Assembly (NCBI RefSeq): GCF_900109345.1
Contig: NZ_FNZN01000001.1
Location: 69,883 to 133,882 of the forward strand
Origin: Maribacter orientalis
Lineage (GTDB): Bacteria; Bacteroidota; Bacteroidia; Flavobacteriales; Flavobacteriaceae
Length of the DNA: 64,000 nt
Reading direction: 5' to 3'
Shown here: positions 9,816-19,193 of the stretch, piece after piece
How positions within the stretch are numbered: the first letter of the stretch is position 1
How the letters are laid out: the number at the start of each line of letters is the position of its first letter
Program-made: the position numbers and the translations under genes
Notes under the pieces: model-generated
Databases searched by the model: none
Told to the model about the DNA's origin: nothing
The model's input: the letters and a program-made list of their open reading frames with translations, nothing else

Positions 9816-10224
9816 GTTTTTAAAAATGCTGCCAAGACGTACCAAAACGGTACAAATTATATATCGAACGTGTCCTATTTTCATCAAATATCTTCTTAAG
9901 TTCTTTGTATAAAGGGTTTTAACATTTGAGTTCTCGGTGAACTCGGACTAGAACTAAATATGGAACTTTTCCACACCCAGGGTAAAAGTGTTATTTCTTA
10001 AAACTTTTACTAAGATTTATACATATGTTAAAATGTCTCACAAAAGGTTAATTAACGAGAATACTAAAAGAGACCAAGAATAGGAATCTTTTCGAAAAGA
10101 GTTTTCATTTTATAAAAGTGTCCTATAAAACCGTGTCTTTATAGGGCTACTACTTCGAAATAGTGCTAAACGTATTTTATAGTTGTGGCAATAAAGCATT
10201 GCAAGAAAAGTAGAGTTTAATACA
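9816..10224. other. intergenic region downstream of R1, no gene seen
   Basis: About 410 bp with no convincing coding frame. It contains a small inverted repeat GAGTTC-TCGGT-GAACTC at 9928-9944. It lies between repeat R1 and the stop codon of the AraC-TPR regulator. Confidence 0.4.
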
Positions 10225-12282
10225 TTAGATAAGGTCGTTTTCCTCTAAAGTCTTTTTGAGCTTGGCATGATTTTCCCAAAAGCGGTCTTTTATTTTTTGA
10301 ACCGTCGTCTTATACTCAGGATGTCTTTTCAGCTGCTTGTTAAGCTGATCCTTTTCCAGGAACAACAAAATCCAATATTGATAATTATCTTGTGTCGCAA
10401 AAACATTAAGCTGCTCGATACCCTCGTCGATTTTTCCTTCATAGGCGTACTTTTGCGCCATGCTGGCACTCTTGTAAATGGATTCGTCCTCTTCGCAGTA
10501 TTCAGCATATTCCTTGAAAAAATTAGCCGCTTGTTCTTTTAGCCCCATTTTCTCATAGACCAGAGCTATCTTTCCGTTTTCTTGAGGATAAATTTTCATG
10601 TTACGTTTTTTCCTCGTTTCTACAAATTTCTTGTAGTAGGTAAAAGCGCCATCGTAGTCCTCTTGGAAATAGTGAAGCTTAGCGACTTCCTGTAGGATAT
10701 CTAGACGTGTGCTATCCTTTTCTAATTCTTCTATTAAAGACTTTTTGGCTTGCTCCAAATCTCCGTCCTTTGCATATTGGATGTAGACTTTCAAATAAGG
10801 TGCATAGTCGTTCGTTGGATTATAATCAAGCGACTTGTTAATGTATTCCATAGCTTCAGCGATAAAACCGGTCTGGGCCAGCGCGTTGCTAAGTGTTAAA
10901 TAAATATAACTTTTAGCAACTGAGTCGTTGGCGGCAATATCTAGCTGAATACCCATTAGTGCGTATTTGAGGTATTTGGCAGTATCTGGAATGTAACTGT
11001 TGTATAATAGAGAAAGTACTTGTACCACATCGGCCGAATTGGGACTGTACTCCAAGGCCTTCTCTAAATGGGGCAATGCCAATCTGTATTCCTCGGTATG
11101 CATGTAATACAGGGCCCTAGAGATAAGGCTTACATCATTTTTAGGATCATATAGTAATGCTTTGTCAGAATAATTATTGATAAGATCGGTATATTGTTTT
11201 TGCCTTTGGAATATATCAAGATAATAGTACGAGATAGCCAGATTGGCATAGGCGCGCGCGAATTGGGGATCTTGTTGTACTGCCTTTTGAAATAGCGGAA
11301 TTGCCTCCTCCAAGCCTTCCGTTGTCTGTGAATAAAAAGGATCTAATGCTTGGAGAAAATAGTCATAGGCAATCAGATCTTCAGTCGGCTTTCTCTCGAT
11401 TTGCTCCAATTCGGAAGGTGTCACTACTGCAGCAATGGCATCTGCGATTTTCTTGGCTACATCGTTCTGTAAGCCAAAAATGTCCTCTACTTCTCGATTG
11501 TATTGCTCCACCCAAATAGGGGTGTCGGTTGAAGCATCTATCAATTGAATATTGAGTAAAACCTGATTACCGACACGCTGGCCACTGCCTTCAACCAAAT
11601 AGTTCACATTAAGTTCTTCTGCGATGGCTGGAATACCCTTGTCCGTTTTTCTGTATTTCTCTACCGAGGTTCTACTAATGACCCGCAAATCCTCAATCTT
11701 CTGTAGGTTGTTCAAAGCAGATTCCATGAGTCCGTTTACAAAATAAAGATTGGTGGAATCGTTGCTCTCGTTTTTGAACGGCAACACGGCGATGGATTTT
11801 TCAATTTTCAGTTCCTTTATTTTATCCTTTTTATTGAATATAACCAAAGCGGTAACTAGAAGCGCCGCAGATATACCAGCAATAAGAGGCCAACGGTATC
11901 GTACCAAAATGCTGGAATGAACCTTTTCTGTTTCCAACTCTACAGAATCTTTTCCCACCTCCCCGGGAGGATATCCATAGTGTTCCCGAAAACATTTAAT
12001 AAAATAGGAGGTACTTCCAAACCCTACTTGATACGAAATTTCTGAAACAGTCGAGGAGCCTTCCTTAAGTAAATCCATAGCTTCTTTAAGGCGGACTTGA
12101 CGAATGAATTGGCTTGCGGAAAGTTTAGTTTGCTTCTTGATTTTCCGCAACAGGTTGGACCGGCTCATATTCGTGGCCTCGGCCAGCTCGGAAACACCAA
12201 ATTGTTCATTGGCCAAATTCTCCAGAATCAGGGCTTCCGCTTGTTCAATAAAGGTTGATGTGTTGGCCGAAGGATTTGACAT
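10225..12282 (-). CDS. AraC-family regulator fused to a TolB/adenylate-cyclase-type domain and TPR repeats
   Basis: Residues ~10-115 form an AraC HTH pair (VSELAEATNMSRSNLLRKI, then ISYQVGFGSTSYFIKCFREH). A single transmembrane helix follows at ~130-148, then the SIAVLPFKNES...YFVNGL domain with VLLNIQLIDASTDTPIW (FlgO/TolB-like, residues ~160-290), then TPR repeats to the end (DPQFARAYANLAISYY and others). This one-protein membrane-spanning layout, with DNA-binding in the cytoplasm and TPRs outside, is a common Bacteroidetes signalling design; the sensed signal is unknown. It is transcribed divergently from the micropeptide/ankyrin cluster, its likely target. Confidence 0.9.
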   Translation of the reverse strand: MSNPSANTSTFIEQAEALILENLANEQFGVSELAEATNMSRSNLLRKIKKQTKLSASQFIRQVRLKEAMDLLKEGSSTVSEISYQVGFGSTSYFIKCFREHYGYPPGEVGKDSVELETEKVHSSILVRYRWPLIAGISAALLVTALVIFNKKDKIKELKIEKSIAVLPFKNESNDSTNLYFVNGLMESALNNLQKIEDLRVISRTSVEKYRKTDKGIPAIAEELNVNYLVEGSGQRVGNQVLLNIQLIDASTDTPIWVEQYNREVEDIFGLQNDVAKKIADAIAAVVTPSELEQIERKPTEDLIAYDYFLQALDPFYSQTTEGLEEAIPLFQKAVQQDPQFARAYANLAISYYYLDIFQRQKQYTDLINNYSDKALLYDPKNDVSLISRALYYMHTEEYRLALPHLEKALEYSPNSADVVQVLSLLYNSYIPDTAKYLKYALMGIQLDIAANDSVAKSYIYLTLSNALAQTGFIAEAMEYINKSLDYNPTNDYAPYLKVYIQYAKDGDLEQAKKSLIEELEKDSTRLDILQEVAKLHYFQEDYDGAFTYYKKFVETRKKRNMKIYPQENGKIALVYEKMGLKEQAANFFKEYAEYCEEDESIYKSASMAQKYAYEGKIDEGIEQLNVFATQDNYQYWILLFLEKDQLNKQLKRHPEYKTTVQKIKDRFWENHAKLKKTLEENDLI

Positions 12283-12518
12283 TTTGTTTTTTTACTGGCT
12301 CTAATTTAGTGAAAATCTAGGGAATTACCTGTTGTCCCTAAGGTCGCTTATTTATCGGAAAAGACATCTTTTGCGTCATAATTTATATGCCTGCGCCATA
12401 TTTTTTATACCCTCCCGAAACTTAATATAGTTCGCTGCATAGCTTATAGGGCTTGCTTCAAGTTCCATGGCATCTTTGTAACCACAAAAATCATAACGAA
12501 CAATTTAAAATAATAATT

Positions 12519-12632
12519 ATGAAAGCATCAATCACAAGAACGGCAACGGAAACAAGAACTGGACAGTACTTCTCATCTTTCAGCAACAGCAAGAGAACCC
12601 AATGGGCGCAGTACAGAAACTATAACCGCTAA
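12519..12632 (+). CDS. 37-aa peptide, tandem paralogue 1
   Basis: A 38-codon frame beginning MKASITRTATETR and containing YFSSFSNSKR, ending in NYNR. It aligns without gaps over its whole length with the 37-aa peptide starting at 12669: shared M-K, I, E, R, Y-F-S and S-K-R at the same positions. Equal length, conserved spacing and a similar A-rich leader before each ATG argue that both are translated. Rich in Ser, Arg and aromatic residues; no signal peptide or membrane segment. Function unknown; situated between a divergent AraC-TPR regulator and an ankyrin lipoprotein. Confidence 0.5.
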   Translation: MKASITRTATETRTGQYFSSFSNSKRTQWAQYRNYNR

Positions 12633-12668
12633 TCACAGTTAATAAAAATAATAATCAAAATCATAGTC

Positions 12669-12782
12669 ATGAAAACATTCATCAGTCAATCGCCAATGGA
12701 ATCTAGAAGGTTCACTTACTTCAGTCACTTGAAGGACAGCAAGAGAATCCGTTTGGCAACACCAAAAGAATACCTTCATTAG
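12669..12782 (+). CDS. 37-aa peptide, tandem paralogue 2
   Basis: Frame beginning MKTFISQSPMESRR and containing YFSHLKDSKR, ending in KEYLH. Same length as the upstream peptide and collinear with it (MK-I-E-R-YFS-SKR). Its leader (ATAATAATCAAAATCATAG before the ATG) resembles those of the first peptide and of the ankyrin gene 98 bp downstream. Basic, no export signal. Unrecognised family. Confidence 0.5.
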   Translation: MKTFISQSPMESRRFTYFSHLKDSKRIRLATPKEYLH

Positions 12783-12879
12783 AATCCCACTTTATAGGGT
12801 TAGAAAAAGGGGTAGGCCCTCATCAAAGGCTATCCCTTCTCATAACAAAAATTATAACAAACAATTAAAAATCAAAATC

Positions 12880-13530
12880 ATGAAATCAAAGATGCACGAA
12901 CACCTATTAAAATTAAATAACAAAGCCGTGAGTAAAAAACTAAAAATTAGTTCTTTAAAAAATCTAGCCTACATTTCGTTTGGTCTTTTTCTACTGACCG
13001 CTTCATGCGCTCAGTCGGGTAACAAGTCTAAAAATCAAGCCGATACTAAAGTCGAAGCCAAGACCATTATCGAGACACCACAAATGAACATTCAAACAGC
13101 AATACTTTCGGATAACCTTGAAGCTGTTGAACAACATGTTAAGGCTGGTACAGACTTGAATAAAAAAGATGCTATGAGCGGAGCTACACCATTGATCACC
13201 GCCGCGAGTTTTGGAAAAAACAAGATTGCCCAAATACTTATTGACGCCGGTGCAGACCTACGCTCAAAAAACAATGATGGTGCCACTGCTTTGCACACGG
13301 CCGCATTTTTTGGTAGGATTGAAATTGTGCAAATGCTTTTAGACGCGAATGCCGACAAATCCTTAAAAAACAATTTTGGCGCCACTGCGCGCACGACCGT
13401 TATGGGACCTTTTGATGAAATAAAACCCATCTATGAAATGCTACAACAACAATTAGGACCATTAGGTCTACAGATTGATCTGATGGAAATTGAAAAAACA
13501 CGTCCGGTTATTGCTATGATGCTACAATAA
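12880..13530 (+). CDS. ankyrin-repeat lipoprotein
   Basis: Long basic N-terminus, hydrophobic segment and lipobox LTASC (C43), so a periplasm-facing lipoprotein. After a charged linker come about four ankyrin repeats from residue ~70: NIQTAILSDNLEAVEQHVKA, SGATPLITAASFGKNKIAQI, DGATALHTAAFFGRIEIVQM and a last degenerate one. 216 aa. Ankyrin domains mediate protein contacts; the partner is unknown. A leader rich in AATTAAAAATCAAAATC precedes the ATG, like those of the two micropeptide genes, suggesting shared or recently duplicated expression signals. The acyltransferase gene follows after 22 bp, probably the same operon. Confidence 0.85.
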   Translation: MKSKMHEHLLKLNNKAVSKKLKISSLKNLAYISFGLFLLTASCAQSGNKSKNQADTKVEAKTIIETPQMNIQTAILSDNLEAVEQHVKAGTDLNKKDAMSGATPLITAASFGKNKIAQILIDAGADLRSKNNDGATALHTAAFFGRIEIVQMLLDANADKSLKNNFGATARTTVMGPFDEIKPIYEMLQQQLGPLGLQIDLMEIEKTRPVIAMMLQ

Positions 13531-13552
13531 TTGAACTACAATCTCTATTCAA

Positions 13553-14689
13553 ATGAAAACAGAAAGAAGACATGATATCGATTGGCTAAGGGTGATTGCC
13601 ATTGGTTTATTACTTATCTATCATATAGCTATAATTTTCCAGCCATGGGCGATGTTCATAGGTTTCATAAAGAGTGATGAACCGTTGGAGGTGCTATGGA
13701 AACCCATGACCATGCTAAACGTGTGGAGAATTCCATTCTTATTCTTTGTATCGGGAATGGGACTTTATTTCGCCATGCGTACACGAAACTGGAAACAATT
13801 GCTTTTGGAACGTACAAAGCGGATTCTCTTGCCTTTCCTATTTGGTATTGTTGCCATCACAACCTTACACATGTTTGTTTTTCAGCTACACTATAATATG
13901 CCTTTAGGTTATTTTCCCCATCAAGGCCATTTATGGTTCTTGGGAAATATCTTTGTTTATGTAGTTCTGCTTTTGCCGGTTTTTTACTATTTGAAGAATC
14001 ATGAAAAAGGTAAAATCCAAAAAGGGTTGTCCGCTTTAATGAGCCATCCCGGTGGGCCCTTGTTGATATCCCTATTTTTTGTCATCGAGGTATTGCTGGT
14101 AAAACCCCAAATATTTGCCTTATATGCCCAGACTTGGCATGGCTTTTTTAATGGATTCCTAGCTTTCTTTTTCGGTTTCCTTTTGGTGTACAGTGGCAAA
14201 ACGTTCTGGCAGACCATTTTAAGGTGGAGATGGTTGTATGTTAGTTTGGCAGCTATCCTGTATGGTATCCGATACCTTGCTTTTGCTACCGAAGCGCCAG
14301 GGTATCTAATGGCCATCGAATCCAATTGCTGGATTTTTGGGGTATTTGGTTTTGGTTATAAATACTTGAACAAACCTAGTAAGATCCTAAGCTATTTAAG
14401 CCAGGCAGCCTATCCGGTCTACATCATTCATATGTTCGTACTGTATGCAGGGGCCATGCTCATATTACCTTTGGAAATGCCCACCGTGCTAAAATTCATC
14501 GTTATTACTGCTTTTACGGGTATTATGTGCTATCTTATTTATGAATTCATCATCAGAAGAATCGGTTTCTTACGGCCATTGTTTGGGCTGAAATGGCAAG
14601 TCAACCAAGTGGCCAACGTCAAAAAGCTAACAGAACCCACTGGAACAAAGAATTCGGAACTTCCAGAATTCCTTAATTTAGATAAGTGA
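13553..14689 (+). CDS. acyltransferase family 3 membrane protein
   Basis: Polytopic membrane protein of ~10 segments. DIDWLRVIAIGLLLIYHIA at residues ~8-26 and WRIPFLFFVSGMGLYFAMR followed by RTKRILLPFLFG are the Acyl_transf_3 signature (MdoC/OafA-type), as is YPVYIIHMFVLY near residue 290. Such enzymes O-acylate exported glycans or small molecules using cytoplasmic acyl donors; the acceptor cannot be inferred. 378 aa is normal. Sits in a run of same-strand genes (ankyrin, this, two serine hydrolases). Confidence 0.85.
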   Translation: MKTERRHDIDWLRVIAIGLLLIYHIAIIFQPWAMFIGFIKSDEPLEVLWKPMTMLNVWRIPFLFFVSGMGLYFAMRTRNWKQLLLERTKRILLPFLFGIVAITTLHMFVFQLHYNMPLGYFPHQGHLWFLGNIFVYVVLLLPVFYYLKNHEKGKIQKGLSALMSHPGGPLLISLFFVIEVLLVKPQIFALYAQTWHGFFNGFLAFFFGFLLVYSGKTFWQTILRWRWLYVSLAAILYGIRYLAFATEAPGYLMAIESNCWIFGVFGFGYKYLNKPSKILSYLSQAAYPVYIIHMFVLYAGAMLILPLEMPTVLKFIVITAFTGIMCYLIYEFIIRRIGFLRPLFGLKWQVNQVANVKKLTEPTGTKNSELPEFLNLDK

Positions 14690-14831
14690 ACTGTAGTTAA
14701 TTGATATACAGTTATTTAATATCGATTTACGGATGACTTTATGAGGAATCGGTCTTCGTCGAAGGCTATCTTGAAATCATGGCCTTATCACTATAAGCAA
14801 GTTAATAAAAGCGCAACGTCCTTTAAATATC

Positions 14832-15887
14832 ATGAAAAAGAAACAAACAAAACGAATACTCAAAATCATATTTATTATGGCAAGCATCAGCTCCCTAATC
14901 TTTGTACCATGGATTTTGTTAAGAATACTGTTAACACCATTACCTAATACGGTTCAGGAACAGCTCAATGATGCCATTGGATACGGATTGGACGGTATCA
15001 TTGTGTATGTAGACCAAGCTGAGAAGCCACCTCAATTTTATGCCGCTGGTTGGAAGGATAGAAAAAATAAAATTCCTGCCAACCCAAAAGCTTTGTTCAG
15101 GATTGCCAGTATTAGCAAGTTATATATTGCGGTTTCGGTCGCTAAATTAGTCAATGACAAACAATTGTCTTTAAATAAAACGCTCGCTGATTACTTGCCG
15201 GAACTCGTGGGACGAATTGAAAATGCCGATAAAATTACCTTGAGAATGATGGTTCAACATAGAAGTGGCATTCCCAACTACACCGACTCACCGGGTTTTT
15301 GGGAAAACGATTATTCGAAAAACACCAACGAATCGCTCGATTTGGTACTGGATACCCCTGCCGATTTTACACCGGATAAAAAATATAGGTACTCTAATAC
15401 CAATTATCTGTTGATCGGCGAAATTTTGGATAATACACTGGGATATAGTCATCACCAATTTATCAAAAAGGAAATTTTAATGCCCCTTGGACTGAACCAT
15501 ACCTACAGTTTGCTAAGTGAAGTAAATTTAGACGATGTTATGAGCGGATATGCCGTAAATTATGATCCCGATTTAAAGCCCAATGATTTTATAAGCCCTG
15601 CCGGTTCAATGGTGGCTACAGCACAAGACGTGGGCATATTTCTGAGGGCCTTGAACGATGGCTCTTTGCTAAATGATAATGAACAAGCTATTTATTCATC
15701 AATTTATGTATATGAACATACAGGATTATTGCCTGGATATTCTAGTATTGCCAAGTATCACAAAGATATTGATGCCGTCGTTATTCAATTTGTAAATACC
15801 AGTGGTGGATATTCATGGAATGTATCGGAAAAAGTATATAAACGTATTGTGAAAGTACTGAGAAATACTAAAGAAGACCGTACTTAA
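14832..15887 (+). CDS. beta-lactamase-fold serine hydrolase (tandem copy 1)
   Basis: N-terminal membrane anchor (residues ~9-33), then a class C beta-lactamase/esterase-like domain: nucleophile motif S93-I-S-K96, Y187-S-N189 and H296-T-G298 in the place of KTG. HTG is usual for esterases and D-aminopeptidases of this family rather than beta-lactamases. Probably a periplasmic peptidase or esterase; substrate unknown. The second copy starts 9 bp downstream and is very similar from the anchor onward, so this is a recent tandem duplication. The ATG at 14832 begins MKKKQTKRIL, matching MPKKKQIKRIF of copy 2. Confidence 0.85.
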   Translation: MKKKQTKRILKIIFIMASISSLIFVPWILLRILLTPLPNTVQEQLNDAIGYGLDGIIVYVDQAEKPPQFYAAGWKDRKNKIPANPKALFRIASISKLYIAVSVAKLVNDKQLSLNKTLADYLPELVGRIENADKITLRMMVQHRSGIPNYTDSPGFWENDYSKNTNESLDLVLDTPADFTPDKKYRYSNTNYLLIGEILDNTLGYSHHQFIKKEILMPLGLNHTYSLLSEVNLDDVMSGYAVNYDPDLKPNDFISPAGSMVATAQDVGIFLRALNDGSLLNDNEQAIYSSIYVYEHTGLLPGYSSIAKYHKDIDAVVIQFVNTSGGYSWNVSEKVYKRIVKVLRNTKEDRT

Positions 15888-15896
15888 AATTAAGAC

Positions 15897-16946
15897 ATGC
15901 CGAAAAAGAAACAAATAAAACGGATATTTATAATATCATTTATTATGGTAAGCATAGGCTCATTGTACTTTGTACCATGGGTTTTGGTTAAGGCTTGGAT
16001 AGTACCACTACCGGGTACGGTTCAAGAACAACTAAATGAAGCTATTGATCACGGATTTGATGGCATAATCGTTTACGTCGACCAAGCTGGGAAGCCACCA
16101 GAGCTGTATGCCGCTGGTTGGCATGATCGAGAAAATAAAATACCTGCCTACCCACAAGCCTTATTCAAGATTGCGAGCATTACCAAATTATATGTTGCGG
16201 TCGCTGTCGCCAAATTAGTCAAAGACCAGCGTTTGTCGCTGGATACAACACTTGCTGAATACTTTCCAGAACTTGCAGACCGAATTGAAAATGCAGATAG
16301 GATTACCTTAAGAATGATGGTACCACACCGAAGTGGGATTCCTAATTTTGTAGCCCACCCTGATTATTGGACAAACCCACCAAAAAATAAACAAGAAACA
16401 CTTGAATATGCGTTAGATCTACCGGCGGACTTTGAACCCGGCGAAGATTCCGGTTATTCGAACACGAATTATATGTTGATTTCCGACCTAATTGATAAAA
16501 CACAAGGGTATCCCCATCAAGAATATATTAAAAAGGAAATTTTAACACCCTTAGAACTCGACCATACCTTCGGGTCGCTTAGTGAGGTGAATATCGACAG
16601 TGTTATGAGTGGTTATTATGTTGGTGTTGAAGAAGATTTTAAGACAGAAGATACAGGTTTAATGCTTGCTACGGCAGAAGATGTAGGCATATTCTTAAGG
16701 GCATTGAACGATGGTTCTGTTTTTAATGAAGGGGAACAGGAAATCTATTCTTCCATTTACGGGTACGAGCATGCGGGTCTGCTGGTTGGCTACCAGAGTA
16801 TTGCCAAATATGACAAAGACATAGACACAGTCGTCATTCAATTTAACAATACCACCAACTTCGATGGCTATAATTGGAATTTAGCAGAAATCTTTTATAA
16901 TAGAATTGTGAAAATAGTGAGAAGGAAAAAGAAAAAAAATCAATAA
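15897..16946 (+). CDS. beta-lactamase-fold serine hydrolase (tandem copy 2)
   Basis: Close paralogue of the preceding gene. Motifs: S94-I-T-K97, Y187-S-N189 and H292-A-G294. The HTG of copy 1 has become HAG, and the segment around residues 225-250 is shorter (loss of NYDPDLKPNDFISPAG equivalent), so substrate binding may have diverged. Same membrane anchor. Probably translated from the same mRNA as copy 1. Confidence 0.85.
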   Translation: MPKKKQIKRIFIISFIMVSIGSLYFVPWVLVKAWIVPLPGTVQEQLNEAIDHGFDGIIVYVDQAGKPPELYAAGWHDRENKIPAYPQALFKIASITKLYVAVAVAKLVKDQRLSLDTTLAEYFPELADRIENADRITLRMMVPHRSGIPNFVAHPDYWTNPPKNKQETLEYALDLPADFEPGEDSGYSNTNYMLISDLIDKTQGYPHQEYIKKEILTPLELDHTFGSLSEVNIDSVMSGYYVGVEEDFKTEDTGLMLATAEDVGIFLRALNDGSVFNEGEQEIYSSIYGYEHAGLLVGYQSIAKYDKDIDTVVIQFNNTTNFDGYNWNLAEIFYNRIVKIVRRKKKKNQ

Positions 16947-17183
16947 AGGATGTATAACCCTTTGGCAAAATCTAAAAATAAGACATAAAAATCCGGCTCT
17001 GTTGTGATTCAAAAATTAAGAGTCTTTTTACACGCTACGTTTCATACCCAAGACCGTTGAAAGTTCAAACAAAGGATTATTTAAAGTCCGTAAATTCATT
17101 CTTTTTCCACTTACTATTAATTTTATCGTATAATGGGTATATCATCAATTTTTAACCTGTAGCTATGGTTCATTACAAGACAA

Positions 17184-17930
17184 TTAGTCATCTTTGGATT
17201 TTGCGGCCCCTTTCTTACTTATCTCATTAATCATGGCAAGAAATTCCTCTCTGTAATTACTGCTAATAGGTATTTCTTTAGCATCAATGACCACACAGTA
17301 TTTTTTGACCGTTTCTATATGTTTTAAGGCTACCACATAGGACCTATGTATTCTAATGAAAAGTTCTTTCGGAAGTATTTCTAAAACTTCAGATAATTTA
17401 TAACGCGCCAATACAGGTCCTTTACCGGTGTGGAAAGTGACATAATTGCCATCGCTTTCTACGTAGTTTATATCTTGAATATATAATTGATGAAATTCAG
17501 ATCCGCTTTTTATGAAAATTGTTTGTTCCCCACCATCATTTGAAACTTCAGCACTTGAAGTTTTTATACTACTATTTTTTTCTAAAAGCTGTTGTGCCTT
17601 CATAACCGCTTGCAGCAGTCTATTAAATTCAATGGGTTTTAAAAGATAGTCCACCGCTTTCAATTCATAACTTTCCAAGGCATATTCGGAATAGGCGGTA
17701 GTAAATATAATAAGGGGTGGATTTTGCAAAAACTTAGGGAAGCTGATCCCTGATAATTTTGGCATGTTGATATCCAAAAAAATAACATCTACGGTATGCT
17801 TTTGAAGGTATTCAAGCGCATCTAGGGGATCTCTGAACGTTTTCTCCAAATCGACAAAAGGAATACTGCTTAAATGGAATTTAAGAACATCTATAGCAGC
17901 TGGTTCGTCATCAATTAGTATACAGTTCAT
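17184..17930 (-). CDS. LytTR-type response regulator
   Basis: Receiver domain at residues 1-120 with the acidic pocket IDDEP, phospho-acceptor D53 (FLDINMPKLSG), FTTAYSEYALESYELKAVDYLLKP, then a LytTR DNA-binding domain at ~140-240 (YVESDGNYVTFHTGKG, LPKELFIRIHRSYVVAL). The start codon overlaps the stop of the upstream histidine kinase by 4 bp, so kinase and regulator are translationally coupled. The divergent 600-aa serine hydrolase at 19194 or the tandem hydrolases downstream are candidate targets. Confidence 0.93.
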   Translation of the reverse strand: MNCILIDDEPAAIDVLKFHLSSIPFVDLEKTFRDPLDALEYLQKHTVDVIFLDINMPKLSGISFPKFLQNPPLIIFTTAYSEYALESYELKAVDYLLKPIEFNRLLQAVMKAQQLLEKNSSIKTSSAEVSNDGGEQTIFIKSGSEFHQLYIQDINYVESDGNYVTFHTGKGPVLARYKLSEVLEILPKELFIRIHRSYVVALKHIETVKKYCVVIDAKEIPISSNYREEFLAMINEISKKGAAKSKDD

Positions 17931-18970
17931 ATGGGTCGTTCATCGAGTTGCAGCGTAAGTAAAGATATAAAATACCCCATTTCCTCTTTTGCTTCCAACG
18001 TATGGGCATTTTGATACAGAATGGAGAGTCTCTTTTTTAAATTATCAAGTCCGAAGCCGGATGGCTCATTCGTTAAGCCAGTGATTCCTCGATGTATTGT
18101 ATTGGTTACTTTAAAAGATAGTTTATTTTGTTCTACCTCTAACGATATATCGATAAGGGATTTTGTTTTGGGATCAATACCATGTTTGATTGCGTTTTCA
18201 ACAAAAGGGATAAGCAACATGGGACTTATGTTTACGCCTTTGACATTCCCTTTGATCTTAAAATTAATGTAGACCTCGTCTTCGTCAGCGATGCGTAATT
18301 GATACACCTGAATAAAATTTTTAAGGTGATGAATTTCCTTTTCCAGCGGCACTTTATCTTCATTCGTTTCATAAACCATATATCGCATCAATTCTGCGAG
18401 TTTGGCAATTCCATCAGCTAATTCCGGCACATTATGTTTTAGTGATTTGGCATAAAAACTATTTAAAACATTGAACAAAAAATGAGGGTTGATCTTAGAT
18501 TTTAAAAAAGCCATTTCTGTGGAAAGCTTTTCTTCCAGTAATACGCGTTTAAGTTTTTCATTTTGTATCCAATATTTAATCAGGGCATAAGACAAGGCGA
18601 CTAGTAAGATAAAAAAACTGACCACTGAATTATAAAGTAGATACACTAGAAAAGACTCATTTGCGGAGGAAAAGAAGACAGCTAAATACCTATAATCAAC
18701 GATACTCTCAAACACGTTGATGACTACAAAACCACTTAGCAAAGAAATAATCAAAGCCCTTATTTTTTTAAGACGCAAAAATTTTGGGACCAAGAAAAAT
18801 GCAGTAGTGTAAAAAACAGCATTGTTCATAAGCATCCCGAAAAGGAGGGCAACCCAATATGGGCCCTTGTCTTTTCTGAAGTCACCTATAGTCGATGTAT
18901 AGTTTAGAATTAGAAAGTACCCTATTCCCCAAACCAAAACGTGAATTATCGGTTCTATATATTTTTTCAT
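17927..18970 (-). CDS. LytS-type sensor histidine kinase
   Basis: Four transmembrane segments in the first ~130 residues without an obvious extracellular sensor domain, then a His_kinase (PF06580-type) domain with KSKINPHFLFNVLNSFYAK carrying the phospho-histidine, and a HATPase_c domain with PMLLIPFVENAIKHGI (N box) and GFGLDNLKKRL (G box). Membrane sensor of the LytS/YehU type that phosphorylates the coupled LytTR regulator. Signal unknown. Confidence 0.92.
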   Translation of the reverse strand: MKKYIEPIIHVLVWGIGYFLILNYTSTIGDFRKDKGPYWVALLFGMLMNNAVFYTTAFFLVPKFLRLKKIRALIISLLSGFVVINVFESIVDYRYLAVFFSSANESFLVYLLYNSVVSFFILLVALSYALIKYWIQNEKLKRVLLEEKLSTEMAFLKSKINPHFLFNVLNSFYAKSLKHNVPELADGIAKLAELMRYMVYETNEDKVPLEKEIHHLKNFIQVYQLRIADEDEVYINFKIKGNVKGVNISPMLLIPFVENAIKHGIDPKTKSLIDISLEVEQNKLSFKVTNTIHRGITGLTNEPSGFGLDNLKKRLSILYQNAHTLEAKEEMGYFISLLTLQLDERPI

Positions 18971-19193
18971 TATGAACAGCTTCGTATCAAAAGTAGCGTT
19001 TAAAGTAAATCAGATTCATAAAAAGGGCAGAAGGTAGTATTGTAGGGACGAAATTGCCCTTTGCTGTGAAATTTATCCTTTTTCACATATTTATGAGTTT
19101 CCATCACAGGAAAATAGGTAGCAATCACATTCTTTTTATGGTGTCGTTCAAGCATTCTAATATTGGATAACAATAATTAAAAATCAAAAGGAA

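Noticed and set aside
9928-9944. Inverted repeat GAGTTC-TCGGT-GAACTC as an operator
   Set aside because: Not near any promoter or start codon and not repeated elsewhere that I could see.
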